A stretch of DNA of 19,412 bases from Oscillospiraceae bacterium (GTDB taxonomy: Bacteria > Bacillota > Clostridia > Oscillospirales > Oscillospiraceae). Below the pieces are notes generated by a model that saw only the letters and a program-made list of their open reading frames with translations, did not search any database and had not been told where the DNA came from. A program made the position numbers and the translations under genes. Of this stretch, positions 11,880 to 19,119 are shown in pieces (position 1 is the stretch's first letter; each line of letters opens with the position of its first letter). Where the stretch lies: positions 1 to 19,412 of the forward strand of contig JAFYUG010000397.1 of the NCBI GenBank assembly GCA_017558545.1, given 5' to 3'.

Positions 11880-14180
11880 ATGGCGCATAATAAAGTGAAT
11901 AAGGGCGGTAGACCGCCGGATAAAAAGATGCTGAGCCGCACACTTATACTTATGTTGGTGTGCGGCCTTGCTGCGTTTTCTGTGCTCATTGGAAGGCTGT
12001 TTTATTTGCAGATAATCAAACATTCTGAGTATGAAGCCCTTGCCATTGAGCAGCAGCTTCGCGAAACAGTGCTGGATAATGGCAGAGGAACTATATATGA
12101 CCGCAATATGAATATCCTCGCCATAAGTGCTGACGTGGAAACTATTTATATAAGCCCTGCGGAAATAGCTATGCATGGGGAAGATGCCAATTTAATAGCA
12201 GAAGGCTTGTCGGAAATATTGGGAGTTAGCCGGGAGAAAATTCTTGAAATGTCCGAAGACACGTCCTCGTGGTATAAAACCGTAGCACGAAGGGTTGAGG
12301 CTGATGTTGCCGAAAAAGTGCGGGAATTTAAGAACGAATATTCCTTGAAAGGTATTAAAATAGAGGCTGACACCAAAAGATATTACCCATATGGCTCCCT
12401 TGCATCTCATGTTATAGGTTATACAGGTTATGAGAATATAGGCCTATCCGGTATGGAACTTAGCTTAGATAATGCTCTTAGCGGAGAAAAGGGACGTGTA
12501 GTAAAGATAAAAAATGCATATGGCACAGATATGCTGTATACAAAGTTTGAAGAATATATAGCCAGAGAAGAAGGGCGGGATGCTGTTTTAACAATTGATA
12601 GCAGCATTCAGTATTATCTTGAAAAACATCTGAAACAGGCTATAGCTGATTATGATATTCAAAATGGTGCAGCTGCCATAGCTATGGATGTTAATACTGG
12701 AGAAATCCTTGGGATGGCATCTATGGGAAATTTTGATCCCAATAACTATCAGCTCTTGGGAGAAAAGGACCAACAATTGCTGGATGAAGTTTCAAACGAA
12801 GAGGAGAAGGAAAACTTAAGGGCAACTCTTCAACAGAAAATGTGGCGCAATAAGGCAATTTCAGACACATATGAGCCCGGTTCCACCTTCAAAATAATTA
12901 CTCTTGCCATGGCTCTTGAAGAGGGATTGGTGGGAGAAAACGAACATTTTTACTGCGGAGGACGAATTTCCGTTATCGGTGACGCCGCAGGTAAAGGTCG
13001 TAAATGCTGGAAAACAACAGGCCACGGAGACCAAACTCTCACCCAATGTATGCAGCATTCCTGCAATGTTGCCCTTATTCAAATCGGCCAAAGAGTTGGA
13101 GCGGATAAATTCTATGACTATGTGGAGGCTTTCGGGCTTTTTGATGAAAGCGGAATTGAACTGGGAGGAGAGGCTGACAGTCTATGGTGGAACGAGGAGA
13201 TTTTTTGCGATGAAAATAATCTAACTCAGCTGGCGGCGGCATCCTTTGGTCAAACTTTTACCATAACCCCTTTGCAGCTTATAAGGGCAGTGAGCGCCTG
13301 CGTAAACGGGGGCAAGCTTGTGCAGCCTCATTTTGTAAAGGGTTTTGTTGATGATTCAGGAAAAATTATTTCAACTGATGAGCAATTTGTCTCAAAGAAG
13401 GTTTTGAGCGAGAGTACAAGCGAATCAATCAGAGAAATACTTGAGCAGGTTGTGTGCGACACAAAAGAGGGCACGGGAAAAAATGCCTATGTGGCCGGAT
13501 ACAGAATTGGAGGCAAAACGGGAACAAGTACGAAAACTGTGCTTGAGGCAGACGGAACCAAGGAATATATTGTTTCGTTTATAGGCTTTGCCCCTGCAGA
13601 TGAACCTGAAATATGCATCCTTGTGCTCCTTGATAATCCCAGCAGCAAGACGGGGCTATATATTTCGGGAGGAAACATGGCCGCGCCCACGGTCGGAAAA
13701 ATGTTTGCGGATATTTTGCCCTGCATGGGAATAATGCCTGTTTATACCGAAGAGGAAAAGGAACTTATGGATAAGGTGGTTCCCGATGTTGTGGGCTTAT
13801 CTCTTGGCGAAGCAGAAAAGATAATAAAAGAAACAGGTTTTAGCTGCGAAGTTCGCGGTGAGGGAGAATACATAAGTGATATGCTTCCATCTCCCGGTAA
13901 TGCTGTTGCTTCAAAAAGCCAGATATTACTTTATCTTGGCGACTCCAAACAGGGGAATGACAGGGAAGTGCCAAGCCTTATAGGGTTGAGCTATGCGGAA
14001 GCGGTTGCTAAACTTGCATATAATGACCTATATGCCTCTACCGATTTTTGCGGCTTGCCTTATGACGAAACCATATTGGTAAGTGAGCAAGAAGTTATAC
14101 AAGGAACTATGGTAAAAGCTGGAGAGGTAATTGAACTTGAACTTATAGATGTTGACACGGCAATATATGGTTTATATTGA
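11880..14180 (+). CDS. ftsI: Class B penicillin-binding protein with two PASTA domains (FtsI/SpoVD/PBP2-type)
   Basis: This is a septal peptidoglycan DD-transpeptidase, partner of FtsW. The 766-residue protein has a basic N-terminus and one membrane anchor (about 21-43). A dimerisation/pedestal domain starts near GRGTIYDRN (68-76). The transpeptidase domain carries all three catalytic motifs: S335-T-F-K338, S394-C-N396 and K546-T-G548. Two PASTA-type repeats follow at about 633-687 and 697-756. SpoVD of Bacillus typically has one PASTA domain and PBP2x two, so the exact orthologue name is uncertain. A Glu/Gln-rich insert of about 25 residues (QLLGEKDQQ onward, near 291-316) precedes the active-site serine. 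The ATG at 11880 follows GGGAGA. Seven TTA codons are present, unlike the neighbouring biased genes. Confidence 0.94.
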   Translation: MAHNKVNKGGRPPDKKMLSRTLILMLVCGLAAFSVLIGRLFYLQIIKHSEYEALAIEQQLRETVLDNGRGTIYDRNMNILAISADVETIYISPAEIAMHGEDANLIAEGLSEILGVSREKILEMSEDTSSWYKTVARRVEADVAEKVREFKNEYSLKGIKIEADTKRYYPYGSLASHVIGYTGYENIGLSGMELSLDNALSGEKGRVVKIKNAYGTDMLYTKFEEYIAREEGRDAVLTIDSSIQYYLEKHLKQAIADYDIQNGAAAIAMDVNTGEILGMASMGNFDPNNYQLLGEKDQQLLDEVSNEEEKENLRATLQQKMWRNKAISDTYEPGSTFKIITLAMALEEGLVGENEHFYCGGRISVIGDAAGKGRKCWKTTGHGDQTLTQCMQHSCNVALIQIGQRVGADKFYDYVEAFGLFDESGIELGGEADSLWWNEEIFCDENNLTQLAAASFGQTFTITPLQLIRAVSACVNGGKLVQPHFVKGFVDDSGKIISTDEQFVSKKVLSESTSESIREILEQVVCDTKEGTGKNAYVAGYRIGGKTGTSTKTVLEADGTKEYIVSFIGFAPADEPEICILVLLDNPSSKTGLYISGGNMAAPTVGKMFADILPCMGIMPVYTEEEKELMDKVVPDVVGLSLGEAEKIIKETGFSCEVRGEGEYISDMLPSPGNAVASKSQILLYLGDSKQGNDREVPSLIGLSYAEAVAKLAYNDLYASTDFCGLPYDETILVSEQEVIQGTMVKAGEVIELELIDVDTAIYGLY

Positions 14181-14205
14181 AATTTATTGAAATATAGTAT
14201 ATAAT
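14177..14205 (+). promoter_or_regulatory. Internal promoter ahead of murE
   Basis: TTGAAA (14177-14182), a 17-base spacer and TATAAT (14200-14205) make a good sigma-A-type promoter. The -35 box overlaps the stop codon of the transpeptidase gene. Initiation is expected near 14212, giving a leader of about 30 bases. It would allow precursor-synthesis genes to be transcribed independently of the division genes upstream. Confidence 0.75.
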
Positions 14206-14225
14206 ACATTGTTTGATAAATGCCC

Positions 14226-14233
14226 AAAGGAGG
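14226..14233 (+). promoter_or_regulatory. Ribosome binding site that sets a TTG start for murE
   Basis: AAAGGAGG lies 8 bases before the TTG at 14242. An earlier in-frame TTG at 14209 has no such site and lies at or before the predicted transcription start. This favours 14242. Confidence 0.85.
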
Positions 14234-14241
14234 CTAACTTT

Positions 14242-15693
14242 TTGAAACTTAAAGATATACTCAGAGATATTGATTATATAGAACTCGCTGCAGATGCAGA
14301 GCTTGAAATAAGCGGCATTTGCTATGATTCAAGACAGTCATCTCCCGGCCAGCTTTTTGTGGCTGTAACGGGTTTTGCCAGCGATGGACATAGATTTATT
14401 CCCATGGCAGTAGAAAAGGGGGCATCCGCCGTTTTGTGCGAGAAGGCTCCCGAAGTGGATGTTCCTTATGTCCTTGTTAAAAACACCCGCTACGCCATGG
14501 CCATTGCTTCCCGCAATTTCTTTGGCGATCCTGCTTCCAAGATGCATATTATTGGCCTTACCGGCACTAACGGAAAGACCACCAGCACTTATCTCATAAA
14601 GCACATGCTTGAGCAGTGCCTTGGCGCCAAGGTTGGTCTTATCGGCACCAATGCCAACATGATTGGCGATGTGGAACTTCATACAGAGCGTACAACTCCC
14701 GAAAGCTACGAGCTTCATAAGCTTTTTGCAGATATGTATGATGCAGGATGCAGCTATGTTGTTATGGAAGTTTCCAGCCACGCCCTTGTGCTTGACCGTG
14801 TTGCAGGAATAAAATTTGAAGTAGGTTCATTCACTAATCTTACTCAGGATCATCTTGATTTCCACAGCGATATGGATGATTATGCCGGAGCAAAGGCTAT
14901 GCTTTTCGCCAGATGTATGCATGGCTGCGTGAATGTTGATGATGCTTATAGCAAGGTTATGCTTGATGGCGCTAAGTGCGATGTGCTCACTTACTCCATT
15001 GATAATCCTTCCGGACTTAAGGCAGAAAATGTTTGCCTTGAACCCGCCGCGGTTAAATTTACTGCAATCCACGGAGAAGAAAAAGAGGAAATATCTCTTG
15101 CTATTCCCGGAAGATTTTCCGTTTATAATGCTCTTGGCGTTATTGCCTGCGGACTTCAGCTGGGGCTTAGCCTTTCTCAGTGCGCCGAGGCTATGAAGAG
15201 CGCAAAGGGTGTTAAAGGCAGAGTGGAAACCGTACCCACCGATGGAGATTACACCGTTGTTATAGACTATTCCCACACTCCCGACTCTCTTGAGAACGTT
15301 CTTAAAACCGTCAGAGAGGCCACAAAAGGTCGTGTGGTTGCCCTTTTTGGCTGCGGCGGAGACAGAGACCGCGCCAAGCGTCCCATAATGGGCAGAATCG
15401 GAACGGAACTTTCCGATTTCGCCATAATAACCAGCGATAACCCTCGAACTGAAGATCCCGATGCAATTATCGAAGATATTCTTGCAGGCGTAAATGTTGA
15501 TAGCGAGCGCTATGTTGCTATTACAGACCGCGTGGAGGCTATTCGTTACTCCATTGAAAACCATCTTCCCGGAGATATAATTGTTCTTGCGGGCAAGGGA
15601 CACGAAACATATCAGGAAATCAATCACCAGAAGTTCCATATGGATGAACGAGAGATAGTTGCAGATATTTTGAAGGAGAGAGAAATAAAATGA
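14242..15693 (+). CDS. murE: UDP-MurNAc-tripeptide ligase MurE (meso-diaminopimelate-adding type)
   Basis: MurE adds the third amino acid to UDP-MurNAc-L-Ala-D-Glu in the cytoplasm with ATP hydrolysis. Starting at TTG 14242 the protein has 483 residues. The N-terminal domain has YDSRQSSPGQLFVA. The P-loop TGTNGKTT is at 107-114, TERTTPES follows, and the carbamylated lysine is probably Lys218 (YAGAKAMLF). The C-terminal domain has DNPR at 399-402 and GKGHE at 451-455. DNPR is the substrate signature for meso-diaminopimelate, as opposed to L-lysine, so the cell wall is predicted to be mDAP-type. It overlaps mraY by 4 bases (ATGA). murF, the usual next gene, is missing. Most of the gene avoids TTA/CTA/TCA codons. 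Confidence 0.96.
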   Translation: MKLKDILRDIDYIELAADAELEISGICYDSRQSSPGQLFVAVTGFASDGHRFIPMAVEKGASAVLCEKAPEVDVPYVLVKNTRYAMAIASRNFFGDPASKMHIIGLTGTNGKTTSTYLIKHMLEQCLGAKVGLIGTNANMIGDVELHTERTTPESYELHKLFADMYDAGCSYVVMEVSSHALVLDRVAGIKFEVGSFTNLTQDHLDFHSDMDDYAGAKAMLFARCMHGCVNVDDAYSKVMLDGAKCDVLTYSIDNPSGLKAENVCLEPAAVKFTAIHGEEKEEISLAIPGRFSVYNALGVIACGLQLGLSLSQCAEAMKSAKGVKGRVETVPTDGDYTVVIDYSHTPDSLENVLKTVREATKGRVVALFGCGGDRDRAKRPIMGRIGTELSDFAIITSDNPRTEDPDAIIEDILAGVNVDSERYVAITDRVEAIRYSIENHLPGDIIVLAGKGHETYQEINHQKFHMDEREIVADILKEREIK

Positions 15694-16721
15694 CAATTCA
15701 GCTTATTCTTGCTTTGGTTATATCTTTTTGTGTTGCCGCAGGCACAGGAGCTAAGCTTGTTCCTTACCTGAGAAAAATAAAGGCCGGTCAGGAAATTCGC
15801 AAAGATGGCCCCACCTGGCATATGGGCAAGTCCGGCACTCCTACCATGGGCGGCATTATGTTCATTTTGGGCGCTATTGTTGTTTGCCTTACTGTTGGCT
15901 TCAAGAGCATGCTGGAAGGCGACTTCACCCACATAATCGTTCTTGTATTTGCCCTTGTTTTCGGCATCATCGGTTTCATCGATGACTATGAAAAGCTCCG
16001 CAAGAAGCAGAATCTTGGCCTTACTGCAAAGCAGAAGTTCCTCCTTCAGCTTGTTGTTGCCATTGCCTTCATTTATCTTCTTCGTCTTTGCGGCATTATT
16101 AATGCCAGCGCTACCAAGGCTCACTGCATCGACCTCTATATTCCTTTTGTCAATGTAAGCATTGCTGTCAATGAGATTATCTATATCATCTTTGCAGCTT
16201 TCGTTATCGTTGGCTGCGTCAACGCTGTTAACATCACCGACGGTGTTGACGGCCTTTGCAGCGGCACCAGTCTGCCCGTATTCCTTTTCTACACCTTTAT
16301 GTGCTTCTTCTGGGGCAAGGAATATCTGGGACTGGGTATTTTCTCCGCCGCTATAACCGGCGGCCTTATTGGCTTCCTTCTTTATAACTTCAATCCTGCC
16401 AAGATTTTCATGGGCGATACCGGCAGCCTCTTTTTGGGCGGCGCCGTTGTGGCCTGCGCTTTCGCATACGATATTCCCCTTGTGCTCGTAACTCTTGGCA
16501 TTGTTTATATCATTGAAACTCTGTCTGACATCATTCAGATTGTTTATTTCAAAGCTACTCACGGCAAGCGCTTCTTCAAAATGGCACCCTTCCATCATCA
16601 TTTGGAGATGGGCGGATGGACAGGCAAGAAGTGGAAGGAGAGAGAGCTTTTTGTTCTCTTCACCTGCGTATCTCTTGTTTTTGCCATAATCAGCTTCCTG
16701 GGAGTCTTTGCAAAAATCTGA
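15690..16721 (+). CDS. mraY: Phospho-MurNAc-pentapeptide transferase MraY
   Basis: MraY transfers phospho-MurNAc-pentapeptide from UDP to undecaprenyl phosphate, forming lipid I at the inner face of the membrane. The 343-residue protein has about ten membrane segments. All catalytic motifs are present: GPTWHMGKSGTPTMGG (40-55), the Asp pair in DDYEK (98-99), NITDGVDGL (181-189), FMGDTGS (240-246) and the HHH loop (302-304) in PFHHHLEMGGW. Length is slightly below the commonly seen 320-360 mid-range and normal. Its ATG overlaps the murE stop, implying coupled translation. Directly downstream comes ftsW rather than murD. Confidence 0.97.
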   Translation: MTIQLILALVISFCVAAGTGAKLVPYLRKIKAGQEIRKDGPTWHMGKSGTPTMGGIMFILGAIVVCLTVGFKSMLEGDFTHIIVLVFALVFGIIGFIDDYEKLRKKQNLGLTAKQKFLLQLVVAIAFIYLLRLCGIINASATKAHCIDLYIPFVNVSIAVNEIIYIIFAAFVIVGCVNAVNITDGVDGLCSGTSLPVFLFYTFMCFFWGKEYLGLGIFSAAITGGLIGFLLYNFNPAKIFMGDTGSLFLGGAVVACAFAYDIPLVLVTLGIVYIIETLSDIIQIVYFKATHGKRFFKMAPFHHHLEMGGWTGKKWKERELFVLFTCVSLVFAIISFLGVFAKI

Positions 16722-16744
16722 TTTTCTAATGCTTGGGAGGTAGC

Positions 16745-17905
16745 ATGGAATATTCCGAAAATCGACTTCTGGACTTAAGCTATGCTCACCGACCCAAGAA
16801 AGGGAAGGTTGATACTCCCTTTGCAGTTTTAACTTTGCTGCTTTTGGCTATCGGAGTTATGATGGTTCTTTCTGCATCCTTTGCAAGAGCCTATTATGAC
16901 CCGGATAAAAAGGCTACATACTATTTCACGCGCCAGCTTTGTTTTGCTTTAAGCGGTTGCGGAATAATGTATCTTGCGTCTCTTATCCCCATATCCTTTT
17001 TTCGCCGCTGGGCATTTCCTTCGCTGGCCTGCGCATTGGCCCTGCTCTTGCTTGTTCTTGTTGCGGGGACGGAAGCAAACGGCGCTAAACGATGGTTTTC
17101 CATTGCAGGAGTTAGCTTTCAGCCATCCGAAATTGCAAAACTTGCAGTAATTTTGTTTGACGCTCAGCTTATATGCAAATATAAGGGCAAAATGCATTCC
17201 TTTGCATACGGCGTATTTCCCTTTGCCCTTGTGGCGGTTTTAGTTGTAGGCTTACTGATTTTAGAGCCTCATTTGTCAGCATCCATAATTATTCTTGGCG
17301 TTACAGCTGCCTTGATGTTCATGGGCGGAACTTCTCTTAAATGGTTTGTTGTTTTGGGAAGTGTTGCTGTTGCAGCCTTAGCCATTATGGCCTTTGGAAT
17401 GGATTATTCCTCGGATAGAATTTCAGCATGGCTGGACCCTTTTGCCGATTCTTCCGACACTGGATATCAAATAGTTCAGTCTTTATATTCCATTGGCTCA
17501 GGTGGCCTCAGCGGCCTCGGGCTTGGACAAAGCAGACAGAAGAATCTCTATCTTCCGGAAGAGCATAATGACTTTATTTTTGCCGTTGTTTGCGAAGAGC
17601 TTGGCTTTATCGGTGCCTGCGCCATTTTGGTATTGTTTGCCTTGCTTATACTGAGAGGATTTTGGCTTGCCATGCATTGCAGGGATAGATATTCCTTCCT
17701 TGTTTGCGGAGGAATAAGCTCCCTTTTGGCCATTCAAGTAATTTTGAATGTTGCTGTTGTAACTAACCTTGTACCCTGCACAGGAATATCCCTTCCGTTT
17801 TTTAGCTATGGAGGAACAGCTCTTTGGCTGCAGTTAGGGGAGATGGGGATTATTCTTTCCGCTTCACGACGTGTCAATGAGAAAATAAATAAAGGGTCGA
17901 AGTAG
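16745..17905 (+). CDS. ftsW: Lipid II polymerase FtsW (SEDS glycosyltransferase)
   Basis: FtsW polymerises lipid II into glycan strands at the septum together with its class B PBP; SpoVE is the sporulation paralogue with the same fold. The 386-residue protein has about ten membrane segments. SEDS motifs include GAKRW (113-117), QPSEIAKL (126-133), EPHLSAS (174-180), the GSGGLSGLGLGQS loop (251-263), the catalytic-region Asp276 in EEHNDFIFAVVCEELG and PFFSYGGTALW (351-361). I chose ATG 16745: GGGAGG (16735-16740) precedes it by only 4 bases, a short but workable spacing. An in-frame TTG at 16733 overlaps that site. Several TTA codons occur, unlike mraY. The stop codon sits in the loop of a hairpin. 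Confidence 0.95.
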   Translation: MEYSENRLLDLSYAHRPKKGKVDTPFAVLTLLLLAIGVMMVLSASFARAYYDPDKKATYYFTRQLCFALSGCGIMYLASLIPISFFRRWAFPSLACALALLLLVLVAGTEANGAKRWFSIAGVSFQPSEIAKLAVILFDAQLICKYKGKMHSFAYGVFPFALVAVLVVGLLILEPHLSASIIILGVTAALMFMGGTSLKWFVVLGSVAVAALAIMAFGMDYSSDRISAWLDPFADSSDTGYQIVQSLYSIGSGGLSGLGLGQSRQKNLYLPEEHNDFIFAVVCEELGFIGACAILVLFALLILRGFWLAMHCRDRYSFLVCGGISSLLAIQVILNVAVVTNLVPCTGISLPFFSYGGTALWLQLGEMGIILSASRRVNEKINKGSK

Positions 17906-17917
17906 ATTGCTTCGACC
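17895..17917 (+). repeat. Hairpin enclosing the ftsW stop codon
   Basis: GGTCGAAG (17895-17902) and CTTCGACC (17910-17917) form a perfect 8-bp stem around a 7-base loop that contains the ftsW TAG (17903-17905). The following GTATAAGGAG has no T-run, so it is not a standard terminator. It lies 5 bases before the murG ribosome binding site. Confidence 0.65.
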
Positions 17918-17936
17918 GTATAAGGAGCTAATATCT

Positions 17937-19058
17937 ATGAAATTTCTGTTTACCTGCGGTGGTACCGCCGGTCATATAAATCCCGCAATTGCAGTTGCTG
18001 GCAGACTTAAGCAGCTTATTCCCGATTGCGAAATTCTGTTTATTGGCGCAGAGGGTAAAATGGAAACAAGTCTTGTTCCCAGAGAGGGATATGAAATCAA
18101 GACTATCGAAATTTCCAATATTAGCCGCAGTCTCTCCCTGAGCGGAATTAAACATAACATACATACTCTGAAAACCGTTCTTACCGGAACCTCTGCTGCA
18201 AAAAAAATTGTAAAGGAATTTGGAGCAGATATTGTCATCGGCACAGGCGGATATGTTTGCTACCCTGTGCTGAAGGCAGCAAAAAAGCTTGGAATACCCA
18301 CTATTGTCCATGAATCCAATGCCGTTCCCGGCCTTACTACCAAACTTCTCTCCAAGAGCGTTGATTGTGTTATGGTGGGCTTTGAAAAGGCAAAGGAGAA
18401 CTATCCTGCCGGCGTTAATGTGGTGTACACAGGAACTCCTGTGCGAACTGATTTTCTTGCCTATGACAAGAAGAGAGCCAAGGAGGAACTGGGCATAAGC
18501 GAAGATAAGAGCCTTGTCGTTTCCATTTGGGGCAGCCTTGGCAGCGGACATATGAACACTATAATGAAGGACTTCGCACCCATTGCCTCAGAAAAATGCG
18601 CTTTTCACTTTATTCACTCCGCTGGTAAGGGCGGATTTGATAAGCTTGCTGCTTCCCTGGATGAATCTTGTCCTGATAGACTTGAAAAGGGCGTTGATGT
18701 GCGTCCCTACATTTATGATATGCCCAGAGTAATGGCAGCTGCAGACCTTATCATGTGCCGCAGTGGCGCATCAACTCTTGCCGAACTCACAGCTATCGGA
18801 AAACCCGCGCTGCTAATTCCTTCTCCCAATGTTACCAACAACCATCAGGAGAAAAATGCTAGAGTTCTTGAAAGCGCCGGAGGCGCCCGCGTTCATCTTG
18901 AGGGCGAATTTACTGCCGAAAGCCTTTATGATGAAGTTTGCGATATGATAGCCAATAAGGCTGCTCTTGATAGCATGGGCAAGGCAATGCTTGCTGCCGG
19001 AGTTTCCGACTCCACAGATAAGATTGCCGATATAATCCTTGGTTATCTCAATAAATAA
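17937..19058 (+). CDS. murG: MurG, lipid I N-acetylglucosaminyltransferase
   Basis: MurG adds GlcNAc to lipid I to make lipid II at the cytoplasmic membrane face. The 373-residue GT-B protein has the N-terminal glycine loop GGTAGHINP (8-16), the second loop GTGGYVCYP (92-100), HESNAVPG (115-122) and the C-terminal donor-site motifs CRSGASTLAEL (264-274) and NNHQEKNA (291-298). The usual GGSQG-type loop reads WGSLGS here (about 188-193), a mild variant. I chose ATG 17937 because AAGGAG (17922-17927) lies 9 bases upstream; an in-frame TTG at 17907 is before that site and inside the ftsW hairpin. It follows ftsW by 31 bases. Confidence 0.96.
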   Translation: MKFLFTCGGTAGHINPAIAVAGRLKQLIPDCEILFIGAEGKMETSLVPREGYEIKTIEISNISRSLSLSGIKHNIHTLKTVLTGTSAAKKIVKEFGADIVIGTGGYVCYPVLKAAKKLGIPTIVHESNAVPGLTTKLLSKSVDCVMVGFEKAKENYPAGVNVVYTGTPVRTDFLAYDKKRAKEELGISEDKSLVVSIWGSLGSGHMNTIMKDFAPIASEKCAFHFIHSAGKGGFDKLAASLDESCPDRLEKGVDVRPYIYDMPRVMAAADLIMCRSGASTLAELTAIGKPALLIPSPNVTNNHQEKNARVLESAGGARVHLEGEFTAESLYDEVCDMIANKAALDSMGKAMLAAGVSDSTDKIADIILGYLNK

Positions 19059-19075
19059 TTATCATTAATTTCTTT

Positions 19076-19112
19076 CTCCGCATAGAATGGCATGAAAATA
19101 TTGCTTGCGGAG
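19076..19112 (+). promoter_or_regulatory. Possible hairpin covering the murA ribosome binding site
   Basis: CTCCGCA (19076-19082) is complementary to TGCGGAG (19106-19112), and the right arm includes most of the murA ribosome binding site GGAGGG (19109-19114). The 23-base loop is long. The structure could dampen murA translation, but chance complementarity to a purine-rich site is also plausible. Confidence 0.35.
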
Positions 19113-19119
19113 GGAAAAT

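Noticed and set aside
14209..14241. Earlier TTG start for murE adding 11 residues
   Set aside because: No ribosome binding site before it, and it lies at or upstream of the predicted transcription start; 14242 has a perfect AAAGGAGG.
15624..16601. A 325-codon open frame on the minus strand opposite murE/mraY
   Set aside because: In register with mraY; a codon-bias shadow with low-complexity Asn/Ala-rich content.
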